Positions 1 through 6,396 of a DNA stretch of 12,326 nucleotides are shown here, one piece after another. The position numbers and the translations under genes are program-made. Position 1 is the first letter of the stretch; each line of letters opens with the position of its first letter. Where the stretch lies: positions 1 to 12,326 of the forward strand of contig JBOGZD010000086.1 in NCBI GenBank assembly GCA_050697155.1. Direction: 5' to 3'. Below the pieces are notes generated by a model, which was given only the letters and a program-made list of their open reading frames with translations, was not told the DNA's origin and did not search any database. The DNA is from JBOGZD01 sp050697155 (lineage in GTDB: Bacteria > Actinomycetota > Thermoleophilia > Solirubrobacterales > 70-9).

Positions 1-93
1 GCGGAGTGTGCCCGCGCGATCCCGCCGCGTCACTGTCCAGGTGTCGAGACTTGGCGGCCCGCTGATCGACGTTTGGTCGAGTCAGGCGTCGAG

Positions 94-166
94 TGGGCCG
101 TGAAGGACTCGAACCTTCAACCTTGAGATTAAGAGTCTCCTGCTCTGCCAGTTGAGCTAACGGCCC
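94..166 (-). tRNA. tRNA-Lys, anticodon CTT
   Basis: The 73-nt minus-strand sequence folds as a complete cloverleaf. It has a 7-bp acceptor stem (GGGCCGT with ACGGCCC), a 4-bp D stem (GCTC/GAGC), a 7-nt anticodon loop CTCTTAA, a 5-bp T stem (GAAGG/CCTTC), the T loop TTCGAGT and discriminator base A. The anticodon CTT sits at 131-133 on the plus strand and reads AAG, so this is a lysine tRNA. CCA is not encoded. The first anticodon-stem pair (27-43) is G-A rather than a Watson-Crick pair. All other stems are intact, so I treat it as functional. A -10-like box lies 10 nt upstream. Confidence 0.96.
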
Positions 167-176
167 GGGTTCGCTG

Positions 177-182
177 ATGCTA
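177..182 (-). promoter_or_regulatory. Candidate -10 box for tRNA-Lys
   Basis: The minus strand reads TAGCAT, matching the actinobacterial TANNNT -10 consensus, with 10 nt between the box and the first tRNA base. A start point about 7 nt downstream would leave a leader of roughly 3 nt. I see no convincing -35 element. Assignment rests on consensus and position only. Confidence 0.45.
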
Positions 183-200
183 GCGAGGGCGCAAGGGTTT

Positions 201-252
201 CCCGGGGACTGTCCTGCCCCGGGGTCGCGGGAGCGCCGCTAGGCAGGACAGT
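201..252 (-). terminator. Two mutually exclusive hairpins between the repeat-protein gene and tRNA-Lys
   Basis: ACTGTCCTGCC at 208-218 is perfectly complementary to GGCAGGACAGT at 242-252, giving an 11-bp stem. A second stem, CCCGGGG at 201-207 with CCCCGGG at 217-223 (7 bp, 9-nt loop), uses some of the same bases, so both cannot form at once. The structure lies about 30 nt past the stop codon of the minus-strand gene ending at 282 and just before the tRNA promoter. A terminator or readthrough insulator is the simplest reading. No U tract follows, so a classical intrinsic terminator is not shown. Confidence 0.45.
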
Positions 253-281
253 GGCGCCCGCAGCCCGTGCTCACGGCCTGG

Positions 282-1040
282 TCAGGGTGCCGTCGTGCCG
301 CCGCCGAGCGCGCCGAATGGGTCCTCGATCCCCTGGCCGCCGCCGGTGGCGCCCTGCGGCTGCTTCTCCAGCTGCTTCTTCTGCGTCGCCGCCTGCTCGG
401 CGATCCGCTCGAGGTTCCTACGCACCGAGTCGCGGTCCGACGGGGCGGCGGCGGTCACCGCCTGGTCGGCGGCGGCGTCGCCCTCGGGGATGTTGAGGTC
501 GGCGTAGAGGTAGAAGGCGAGCTGGCCGTATGCGGCGGAGGAGTCCTGGGACTCGGCGACGATTCGCTGCGCGGTCGCCGCGCCGTCGGCGTCCTCGAGC
601 AGGACGAAGGCCTGCGCCAGGTTCGCGGCGGTGCCGGTGTCGGGGCGCTGCGGCTTGGTCGCCAGGTAGTCCTCCCAGGCCGCCGCCGCCTCCTCGAGCT
701 CCTGGCGCGAGTCCTCGCTGACCTCCGTGCCGGTTTCGGGATCGGTGCTCACCCCCTCGGCGGTCGCCGAGAGGTAGTGGTAACTGGCCAGGTCGAGCAG
801 CGCCCGCTGGTGCCTGGGGTCCGTCTCGAGCCTGCTCTCGGCGTCCTCGATCTGCTCCTCGTACTGCGGGTCGCCGGAGCCGCCCGAGCCCCCGCCGACG
901 CCGAGCGCGTCGAAGATGCCGCCGCTGACGTCGCTGCCGATCCCGAAGCCGACGAAGCTGATGAAGAAGATGAAGGCGAGGAAGCCGAACACGACCTGGA
1001 TCACGCGCCGGCGCTTGCCGCTCTTTAGGTCGAAGAGCAT
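282..1040 (-). CDS. Membrane-anchored TPR-like repeat protein, function unknown
   Basis: The 252-aa product begins with a short basic cytoplasmic stretch (KSGKRRR, residues 6-12). A single hydrophobic segment follows (about 13-35, rich in F, I and V), then a Gly/Ser linker (38-56) and an acidic, Ala/Leu-rich helical region (about 57-220). Helix pairs such as HQRALLDLASYHYL (77-90) and AYGQLAFYLYA (170-180), with proline at turns, resemble degenerate tetratricopeptide repeats. The tail is Gln/Gly-rich and ends in Gly/Thr/Ala/Pro. This architecture suggests a scaffold outside the membrane, anchored at its N terminus. The gene follows tatC by 32 nt, so it may be co-transcribed with the Tat genes or use its own -10 box at 1050-1055. 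I do not recognise a named family; a role in Tat export or envelope assembly is inferred only from neighbours. The ATG start puts the basic residues directly before the membrane segment. Confidence 0.8.
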   Translation of the reverse strand: MLFDLKSGKRRRVIQVVFGFLAFIFFISFVGFGIGSDVSGGIFDALGVGGGSGGSGDPQYEEQIEDAESRLETDPRHQRALLDLASYHYLSATAEGVSTDPETGTEVSEDSRQELEEAAAAWEDYLATKPQRPDTGTAANLAQAFVLLEDADGAATAQRIVAESQDSSAAYGQLAFYLYADLNIPEGDAAADQAVTAAAPSDRDSVRRNLERIAEQAATQKKQLEKQPQGATGGGQGIEDPFGALGGGTTAP

Positions 1041-1049
1041 GGGCGGAGA

Positions 1050-1055
1050 AGGTTA
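1050..1055 (-). promoter_or_regulatory. Candidate -10 box for the TPR-like gene
   Basis: The minus strand reads TAACCT, a TANNNT match, with 9 nt between the box and the ATG at 1040. There is no Shine-Dalgarno sequence in that gap, which would fit a leaderless or near-leaderless transcript. tatC ends only 18 nt further upstream, so readthrough from tatA is equally possible. Confidence 0.3.
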
Positions 1056-1072
1056 GCCGCGGCGAAGCGCCA

Positions 1073-1861
1073 CTATCCGGCGCCCCGGGCGGGAGCGTCG
1101 GAGGCGGAGAGCTCGGGCTCGTCGCCGGCCTCGCTCGGCGGCTGGCCGAAGGCGCGGGCGAGCAGCAGCGAGAGCTCGAACAGCCCGTAGAGCGGGATCA
1201 TCGCGAGCAGCATGGTCACCGGATCGGTGCCCGGCAGCAACATCGCCGCCACCGCGATCACCAGCACCGCGTAGCGGCGGTTGCGCGCGAGCTGCTCCGG
1301 GGTGACGATCCCGAGCCGGGTGACCACAAGCGTGCCGACCGGGATCTGGAACAGGATCCCGAGCGCGATCAGGGTGAGGACGAAGAAGCCGTAGTACTCG
1401 CTGGCGCGGACCTCGATGTTGAACTCGTCGGCGTTGAACTGGAGCAGGAAGTCGAGCGCGGGGGGCATGACCACGAAGTAGGCGAAGACGACCCCGCCGA
1501 TGAACAGGAACGGGACCATGAGCAGGAACGGGAGCACGAGGCGCCTCTCGTAGGGGCTGAAGGCCGGGAGCACGTAGGCGTATGCCTGGTAGAGAAGGAT
1601 CGGCAGCGAGAGCAGCAGCCCGCCGTAGACCGCGAGCTTGATCGTGGTGAAGAAGGGCTCGGTGGGGCTGAACGTGAGCGGCTCGAGGTCCCCGGGCAGC
1701 GGCTCGTTGGCGATGTCGAGCAGGAGGCTGTTCTGCCAGAAGCAGAGGCCGATGGCGACCACGACCACGATCGCCGAGACGACGATCCGCGTGCGCAGCT
1801 CGTCGAGGTGCTCGACCAGCGTCAGCCGGTCGTCGAAGGACGCTCGCCTCAGCCTCGCCAA
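1073..1861 (-). CDS. tatC: Twin-arginine translocase subunit TatC
   Basis: TatC is the multi-spanning receptor of the Tat pathway. It binds twin-arginine signal peptides and, with TatA, moves folded proteins across the cytoplasmic membrane. The 262-aa product shows the family hallmarks in order: N-terminal HLDELR (18-23) before the first membrane segment, the periplasmic loop SPTEPF (65-70), FIGGVVFAYFVVMP (120-133), and PGTDP (210-214) before the last segments. Six hydrophobic stretches are visible. The C-terminal tail (239-262) is acidic and Ala/Pro-rich. The start is TTG, the first possible start after the upstream in-frame stop, and it puts HLDELR at the usual distance from the N terminus. 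No good Shine-Dalgarno sequence precedes it. It lies 24 nt after tatA. No tatB-like gene is in the window. Confidence 0.96.
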   Translation of the reverse strand: MARLRRASFDDRLTLVEHLDELRTRIVVSAIVVVVAIGLCFWQNSLLLDIANEPLPGDLEPLTFSPTEPFFTTIKLAVYGGLLLSLPILLYQAYAYVLPAFSPYERRLVLPFLLMVPFLFIGGVVFAYFVVMPPALDFLLQFNADEFNIEVRASEYYGFFVLTLIALGILFQIPVGTLVVTRLGIVTPEQLARNRRYAVLVIAVAAMLLPGTDPVTMLLAMIPLYGLFELSLLLARAFGQPPSEAGDEPELSASDAPARGAG

Positions 1862-1885
1862 GGGACGCTCAGCGACCCGGCTCGA

Positions 1886-2131
1886 CTAGGGGCGCTTGTC
1901 GGCGACGACGTCGCCCTCGACCCGCTCGGGGTCAGGCTGCGGCCGCGAGGCCTCGACCTCGAGCCTCGCCTGCTCCTCCTCGTCGTCGTCGTCCTTGCCC
2001 GAGATCGAGTCCTTGAACTCACGCATCCCCTTGCCCAGCGAGCGGCCGAGATCGGGCAGCCGCTTCGGCCCGAAGATGACCAGGGCGATGATCAGCACGA
2101 TCGCCAGTTCGAGGGGTCCGATATTCGGCAT
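1886..2131 (-). CDS. tatA: Sec-independent translocase protein TatA
   Basis: TatA oligomerises in the membrane to form the Tat passage. This 81-aa protein has one short membrane helix (about residues 6-20, IGPLELAIVLIIALVIF) followed by the hinge and amphipathic helix GPKRLPDLGRSLGKGMREFK (21-40), with the canonical FGP motif at 20-22. An acidic run, DDDDEEE (47-53), and a charged tail follow. With no separate TatB nearby, it may do both the TatA and TatB jobs, as in many Gram-positive minimal Tat systems; that is inference. It heads the group and is divergent from the deaminase-family gene. A TACCAT box sits 6 nt before the ATG and no Shine-Dalgarno sequence is present, so the transcript may be leaderless. 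Confidence 0.95.
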   Translation of the reverse strand: MPNIGPLELAIVLIIALVIFGPKRLPDLGRSLGKGMREFKDSISGKDDDDEEEQARLEVEASRPQPDPERVEGDVVADKRP

Positions 2132-2137
2132 ACGACA

Positions 2138-2168
2138 ATGGTACTCGCGCGCCCCCGAAGTGGATCAA
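2138..2168 (-). promoter_or_regulatory. Candidate tatA promoter, leaderless configuration
   Basis: On the minus strand, TTGATC (2163-2168) and TACCAT (2138-2143) are separated by 19 bp. They resemble -35 and -10 hexamers. Only 6 nt separate the -10 box from the tatA ATG, so the start point would fall at or next to the A of ATG. No Shine-Dalgarno sequence lies in between. The spacing is slightly long. The rest of the divergent gap up to 2283 shows no clear promoter for the plus-strand gene. Confidence 0.5.
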
Positions 2169-2283
2169 CCGTGGGCAAAATCGCCGCAGCGACCGCAAAC
2201 CATGCAGCGCACGCGACCCAACGTCTGTCCGGTTTGGAAATGATCCTTGCTGAGCCCCTCGGCGCGCTCCAAGCGACCACGTC

Positions 2284-3489
2284 ATGAACAAAGACCCCGC
2301 GAAGACCGACCCCTCCGCTGGCGAGGCTGCCTTCACCCCACGGGTGTTCACCTCTCAGGAGCTGATGGTGGCCGTCGAGGAGGAATGGATCACGGCGGGG
2401 CGATTCCGAATCCTCCCGGAGGCAATTCAGCCCGCCTCGCTCGATCTTCATCTGGGCCCTACGGCATGGGCGCTGCGTTGCAGCTTCCTGCCGGACACAG
2501 ACTCGACTGTCTCGGCCAAGGCCGACGACCTGGCATTCGACGAGATCGATCTCGGACGTGGTGGCGCGGTCCTCGAACGCGATCGGCCCTACCTGATCCC
2601 GCTCGTCGAGGACCTGAGCCTCCCGGAGGGCGTTCGCGCCCGGGCGAACCCGAAGAGCTCCACCGGCCGCCTGGACATCTTCACCCGCGTGATCACCGAT
2701 CGCCACCATCGCTTCGACGAGATCCGCGACGGCTACCGGGGCCGGCTCTACCTCGAGGTGGTCCCGCGTTCATTTGCGATTCGGGTTCAGGAGGGCCTGG
2801 CCCTCAACCAGCTCCGCCTTGTGGCCGGCGATACGCGCCTGACCGATGACCGGCTGCGGCTGCTCCACCAGGAGTTCCCGCTGCTCTACGTCGATTCGCA
2901 TCCGATGCGGGGGGGCGACCTGGCGATCTCCGGGGGCCTGTTCTTGAGCGTCGACCTTCATTCCGGATCCGGCCCCGCGAGACGCATAGTCGGCTACCGA
3001 GCGAAGAAGAACAGCCTCCCGATCGACCTCTCCTCGAGCGGGAACAAGTGGACGGAGTACTGGGAGCCGGTCCATCCCGAGCCCGGCTCGCGAATCGTGC
3101 TCGAGCCGGAGGTCTTCTACCTGCTGCTCTCGGCAGAGCGGGTCTGCATCCCGCCCGAGTACGCCGCCGAGATGATGGCCTACGACCCGACGGCCGGCGA
3201 GCTCCGCACCCACTACGCCGGGTTCTTCGATCCCGGGTTCGGGTTCGATCCGAAGCACGGCCGGCACGGAAGCCGAGCCGCGCTCGAGATCCGTGCCCGC
3301 GATGTCCCGTTCATGGTCGAGCACCGCCAGCCGATCTGCAAGCTGGCCTTCGAGGCTCTCGCGGATACACCCGAGCGCCTCTACGGCGAGGACATCGGGT
3401 CGAGCTACCAGGGCCAGGAGACGATGCTCAGCAAGCACTTCGACCACGAGGGGGCAGGTGACCCCTTGGCGGGCGGAGGCGGGACATAG
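2284..3489 (+). CDS. dCTP-deaminase-family protein, long two-domain form
   Basis: The 401-aa product resembles the long bacterial 2'-deoxycytidine 5'-triphosphate deaminases, which convert dCTP to dUTP for thymidylate synthesis. It appears to contain two dUTPase-like folds. The N-terminal half has QPASLDLHLG (49-58), the nucleotide-binding motif ANPKSSTGRLD (121-131) and YLEV (156-159). The C-terminal half repeats the plan with LEPEVFYLL (273-281), HYAGFFDPGFG (310-320), ALEIRARD (333-340) and ICKLAFE (351-357). In the second half the SSxGR signature is replaced by DPTAGELRTH, so the halves have probably specialised. E. coli Dcd is about half this length and works as a homotrimer; a tandem copy suggests an internally duplicated subunit. 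The ATG at 2284 lacks a Shine-Dalgarno sequence. It is on the opposite strand to both neighbouring operons. Enzymatic activity is inferred from family resemblance. Confidence 0.85.
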   Translation: MNKDPAKTDPSAGEAAFTPRVFTSQELMVAVEEEWITAGRFRILPEAIQPASLDLHLGPTAWALRCSFLPDTDSTVSAKADDLAFDEIDLGRGGAVLERDRPYLIPLVEDLSLPEGVRARANPKSSTGRLDIFTRVITDRHHRFDEIRDGYRGRLYLEVVPRSFAIRVQEGLALNQLRLVAGDTRLTDDRLRLLHQEFPLLYVDSHPMRGGDLAISGGLFLSVDLHSGSGPARRIVGYRAKKNSLPIDLSSSGNKWTEYWEPVHPEPGSRIVLEPEVFYLLLSAERVCIPPEYAAEMMAYDPTAGELRTHYAGFFDPGFGFDPKHGRHGSRAALEIRARDVPFMVEHRQPICKLAFEALADTPERLYGEDIGSSYQGQETMLSKHFDHEGAGDPLAGGGGT

Positions 3490-3538
3490 GGGCCAACCCC
3501 TAAAGGGCATGGGGTCTGCGGCCGATGGGGTGGGCAGG

Positions 3539-3931
3539 ATGGAGGAGGAGCGGATCGCAAGGCATCGGGGCGCAGAGGCCGGGTTCGACCCGACCGCCTT
3601 CGTCGCCGCGAGGCCGAGGGAGTCCTCGGCCCGGCGAAGCGACGACCTGCACGTCTGCCCGAGCTGCCGCTCCGAGCTGGTCTACCCGGTCGACTGGGAG
3701 CCGGCGGGGCGCAACCGCTGGCGGGTGGCGCTGCGGTGCCCCGACTGCGAGTGGAGCCAGGTCGGGACCCACGGCCAGGCGGCGGTCGACCGCTTCGACG
3801 AGGCGCTCGACGTCGGCACCGAGCAGCTACTCGACGACCTCAACGCGCTCACCCGCGCCAACCTGGCCGACCAGGTAGAGCGCTTCGCCGCCGCGATCTG
3901 GGCCGACGAGGTCCTCCCCGAGGACTTCTAG
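3539..3931 (+). CDS. Small zinc-ribbon protein, function unknown
   Basis: The 130-aa product has two CxxC knuckles, CPSC (40-43) and CPDC (67-70), separated by 23 residues rich in aromatic and basic positions (including VYPVDWEP and RWRVALR). This is a typical zinc-ribbon layout. An acidic, mostly helical C-terminal part follows (about 78-130, with FDEALDVGTEQLLDDLNALTRANLADQVERF in overlapping pieces). Such a ribbon could bind nucleic acid or a protein partner; I do not recognise the family. The reading frame is open upstream into the deaminase-family gene. I prefer ATG 3539, which gives the acidic start MEEER; ATG 3509 and GTG 3530 are alternatives, and none has a strong Shine-Dalgarno sequence. 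It follows the deaminase-family gene by 49 nt on the same strand, so co-transcription is likely. High third-position GC and the paired CxxC motifs support it as real. Confidence 0.78.
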   Translation: MEEERIARHRGAEAGFDPTAFVAARPRESSARRSDDLHVCPSCRSELVYPVDWEPAGRNRWRVALRCPDCEWSQVGTHGQAAVDRFDEALDVGTEQLLDDLNALTRANLADQVERFAAAIWADEVLPEDF

Positions 3932-3947
3932 GCCCCGCGGGTCCTAG
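3928..3947. terminator. Near-perfect 20-bp palindrome over two convergent stop codons
   Basis: The sequence is symmetric about 3937/3938, with a single mismatched pair (C3933 opposite T3942). It contains the TAG of the plus-strand zinc-ribbon gene (3929-3931) and, on the minus strand, the TAG of the polyprenyl synthase gene (3944-3946). As RNA from either strand it could form a stem of about 8 bp with a CGCG loop. It is well placed to be a bidirectional terminator for the convergent units, though no U tract follows on either side. Confidence 0.5.
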
Positions 3948-4918
3948 GAGTAGCGCTCGACCACGCCGTCGGCGACCATCGCCATCAGCGCTCTTCGCTC
4001 GGCCTCGATCGGCGCCCCCTCCAGCGCCTCCTTCGCCGCCTCGACCCGCTCGCGGGCGATGGCGCGGACCTCCTCGAGGGCGCCGGTGGCGCCGATCCGC
4101 TCACAGACCTCCTCGGCGGCGGCCTCGTCGAGCGACCGGAGGTCGAGCCCTGCGAGCCCGGGGTCGCGCTCGCGGGCGCGAATCAGCGGCAGGGTGACCG
4201 TGCCGTCGAGCAGGTCCGTGCCGCGCGCCTTGCCCGTCCGCTCGGGCGGTCCCGCGACGTCGAGGACGTCGTCGAGGAGCTGAAAGGCGAGCCCGATCTG
4301 ACCGCCGAACGCGGCCAGCGCCGCCGCCGCGTCGCGATCGCCGGCGGCGAGCCCGATCACGCAGGCGCACTCGAACAGGCGCGCCGTCTTCAGCCGGCAG
4401 CGCTCGAGGTAGCGGTCGGCGCCGAGACCGGCGTCGAAGGCGTCTCGGCGCTGGGCGAGCTCGCCGCGGGCGAGGGCGACCGAGGCGTCGGCGAGCAGCC
4501 GGATCGCGCGGGCGTCGGCCCCGAGCTCCGCGAACGCACGCGAGAACAGCAGGTCGCCGACCGCGGTGGCCGCCTCGCGGCCGGCGCGGGCCACGACGGT
4601 CGGGCGCCCGCGGCGAAGCGGGGCGGCGTCGAGCACGTCGTCGTGGACGAGGGTGGCCATGTGGACGAGCTCGATCGCGGTCGCCGCCCGCAGCGCTCCC
4701 TGACCGACATCGGGGCCGGCGCAGAGCAGGACCAGCATCGGGCGCAGGCGCTTGCCGCCGGCCGAGAGCGTCGCCCCGGCCTCCTCGGCGAGCGGTCCTG
4801 CGTGGACCGCGGCCAGCTCGCCGAGCCGCGATTCGACCTGCCCGAGGGAGCGCGGAAGCCACGCCTGCGCGGCGTCGAGCACACGCGTCACCGGCGGCGG
4901 GACGGCCGAGCGGTTCAC
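3944..4918 (-). CDS. Polyprenyl diphosphate synthase (menaquinone side chain)
   Basis: This 324-aa protein is a trans-isoprenyl diphosphate synthase, which extends an allylic diphosphate with isopentenyl diphosphate units. Visible motifs are GGKRLRP (54-60), the first aspartate-rich motif DDVLD (93-97) followed by RRGRPT (102-107), GDLLFSRAF (121-129), KTA (177-179) and the second aspartate-rich motif DDVLD (216-220). Both catalytic DDxxD motifs are intact and the length is normal for long-chain synthases. It is the last gene of the operon. The GTG start at 4918 overlaps the menG stop by 4 nt (GTGA), and GGAGG (4926-4930) lies 7 nt before it, fixing the start. Next to menG and qcrABC, it most likely makes the menaquinone tail. 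Chain length (hepta-, octa- or nonaprenyl) cannot be read here. Confidence 0.93.
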   Translation of the reverse strand: MNRSAVPPPVTRVLDAAQAWLPRSLGQVESRLGELAAVHAGPLAEEAGATLSAGGKRLRPMLVLLCAGPDVGQGALRAATAIELVHMATLVHDDVLDAAPLRRGRPTVVARAGREAATAVGDLLFSRAFAELGADARAIRLLADASVALARGELAQRRDAFDAGLGADRYLERCRLKTARLFECACVIGLAAGDRDAAAALAAFGGQIGLAFQLLDDVLDVAGPPERTGKARGTDLLDGTVTLPLIRARERDPGLAGLDLRSLDEAAAEEVCERIGATGALEEVRAIARERVEAAKEALEGAPIEAERRALMAMVADGVVERYS

Positions 4919-5652
4919 GCGCCCACCTCCAGCGGCCTGGCCCCGGAGTGAATCGCGATGATCCCGCCGGCGAGGATCACGTAGCGGATCCGCTCGAGCC
5001 CGGCGCGGTCGAGGTGCAGCGCCAGCCCCTCCGGCGGCGGAAAGCTCTTTACCGACTCGGGCAGGTACGAATAGGCCTCGTCGTCGGCAAACGCCCCGAG
5101 CAGCGGCACCACCCGGTCGAACCAGACCTTGAAGAAGGTCGACAGCGGCGGCCGGCGCGGCTCGGTGATCTCGAGGATCACCATCCGCCCGCCCGGCCGA
5201 AGCACCCGGGCCATCTCCCCGATCCCACGCTCCAGGTCCGCGAGGTTGCGAACCCCGAACCCGACCGTGACGGCGTCGAAGGACCCGTCCTCGTAGGGCA
5301 GCTCGAGCGCATCGGCCCACTCGAACCGCGCCCCCAGGCCCTCGCGGGTCGCCTTGGCCCGCGCGAGGTCCAGCATCCGCTCGGCGAAGTCGCAGCCGAT
5401 CACCGAGCCGCCCGGGCCCACCCGCCGCGCCAGCGCCAGCGCCAGGTCGCCGGTGCCGCAGCAGACGTCGAGCGCCGCGTCGCCGGGGCCGAGCTGGGCG
5501 CGGTCGGCGGCGCGCTCGCGCCAGCGATGGTGCAGGCCGGCGGTCATCGCCGTGTTCATCAGGTCGTAGACCCCGGCGATGCGATCGAACATCGTCCGTA
5601 CCCGGCCCGCAAACTCCTCGGGCGCGGCTTGTGCCGCTTCCGGCGACGTCAC
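4915..5652 (-). CDS. menG: Demethylmenaquinone methyltransferase (MenG/UbiE)
   Basis: The enzyme uses S-adenosylmethionine to methylate demethylmenaquinone, the last step to menaquinone. The 245-aa product has the UbiE-type N-terminal signature YDLMNTAMTAGLHHRWR (29-45), the SAM-binding glycine loop DVCCGTGDLA (62-71), an acidic residue after the second strand (CDFAERMLDLA, 87-97), GFGVRNL (131-137), RVLRPGGRMVILE (149-161) and YLPESVKSFP (196-205). The start is probably GTG 5652, 28 nt after the qcrC stop, with no obvious Shine-Dalgarno sequence. The frame is open further upstream, but that part overlaps qcrC and is not family-like. A menaquinone rather than ubiquinone role is inferred from the adjacent b6-type bc complex and the apparent actinobacterial host. 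Confidence 0.94.
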   Translation of the reverse strand: MTSPEAAQAAPEEFAGRVRTMFDRIAGVYDLMNTAMTAGLHHRWRERAADRAQLGPGDAALDVCCGTGDLALALARRVGPGGSVIGCDFAERMLDLARAKATREGLGARFEWADALELPYEDGSFDAVTVGFGVRNLADLERGIGEMARVLRPGGRMVILEITEPRRPPLSTFFKVWFDRVVPLLGAFADDEAYSYLPESVKSFPPPEGLALHLDRAGLERIRYVILAGGIIAIHSGARPLEVGA

Positions 5653-5680
5653 ACCCGAAACGGCAAGGCGCAGGCGGTGG

Positions 5681-6394
5681 TCACTGAAGCGCCGACAGGA
5701 ACCTGACCAGGTCCTCGAACTTCTCCTCACCCACGTCCTCGGGCAGGTACTGCGGCATGAACCCAGAGGGGTTGGTCAGCGTGCGCTCGATCCCCTCGGC
5801 GGGCAGCTTGGCGCCGATCTCGGTCAGCTCGGGCGCCAGCGCGTTCCCGTTCTCGCCGATCTTGTGGCATCCGAGGCAGCCGAGCTGGGCGACCACCTGG
5901 GCGCCGGCCTCGCGCTCGGGCGGCACGTTGATCGTCTCGAGGTCGACCTCGGTCGGCGAGCCGGCGGTGGCGCCGAGGAACGTGAGGAACGCCATCGCGA
6001 AGATGGTCATGATCCCCGCCGTGACCGCCACCGGCCGGCGCTCGGGGCGGCGCTCGGGGTTGCGGTCGTAGAACGGCAGCAGGAGCAGCAGCACCATCGC
6101 GATCGTCGGGATGCCGATCGTCGCGATCGGGACCAGCTCCGGCGGCTTGATCACCCGCAGGACCTCGAAGAGGAAGAAGAAGTACCACTCCGGTCGCGGT
6201 ACGTAGGTGGTCGTGGTCGGGTCCGCCTTCGGCCCCTGCTCGGCGCCGAGCACCAGCGCCATCGCCACCATCACCACGGCGACGACCATCATCATCGTCG
6301 CGTCCTTGAGCACCGCGTAGGGGAAGAACGGCTTGCCCTTCTTCTTCAGCGCCTCGTACTCGAGGAGGTAGCTCTCCTTCTCAGCCGTGTTCAC
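5681..6394 (-). CDS. qcrC: Menaquinol-cytochrome c reductase subunit: cytochrome b subunit IV fused to cytochrome c
   Basis: The 237-aa protein joins the C-terminal part of cytochrome b to a c-type cytochrome domain, as in Bacillus-type QcrC. Residues about 31-50 and 86-107 form membrane segments, and PEWYF (68-72) is the quinol-oxidation-site motif of subunit IV. A third segment spans about 121-143. The C-terminal domain has one heme-attachment site, CLGCH (173-177), and a likely axial methionine in GFMPQYLP (211-218). Electrons would pass from menaquinol through cytochrome b and the Rieske centre to this heme. The GTG start at 6394 is 2 nt after the qcrB stop, and GAGGAGAAGG (6402-6411) precedes it with a 7-nt gap. 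Only one CxxCH is present, unlike the diheme QcrC of mycobacteria and corynebacteria. Confidence 0.93.
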   Translation of the reverse strand: MNTAEKESYLLEYEALKKKGKPFFPYAVLKDATMMMVVAVVMVAMALVLGAEQGPKADPTTTTYVPRPEWYFFFLFEVLRVIKPPELVPIATIGIPTIAMVLLLLLPFYDRNPERRPERRPVAVTAGIMTIFAMAFLTFLGATAGSPTEVDLETINVPPEREAGAQVVAQLGCLGCHKIGENGNALAPELTEIGAKLPAEGIERTLTNPSGFMPQYLPEDVGEEKFEDLVRFLSALQ

Positions 6395-6396
6395 GC

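Noticed and set aside
94..166. tRNA-Lys as a pseudogene because of the G-A pair at 27-43
   Set aside because: All other stems, invariant loop bases and the anticodon are intact; one mismatch at the end of a stem is tolerated in many tRNAs.
267..1028. Long plus-strand open frame opposite the TPR-like gene
   Set aside because: It is the antisense of a protein with a clear membrane anchor and helical repeats, and its own product is low-complexity Val/Leu/Arg/Gly, typical of antisense frames in GC-rich DNA.
3293..3538. Upstream extension of the zinc-ribbon protein to 3293
   Set aside because: It overlaps the end of the dCTP-deaminase-family gene out of frame and is Ser/Arg-rich without conserved features.
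4919..5320. Extension of the polyprenyl synthase frame to 5320
   Set aside because: It is an out-of-frame reading of menG; the GTGA overlap and GGAGG site fix the start at 4918.
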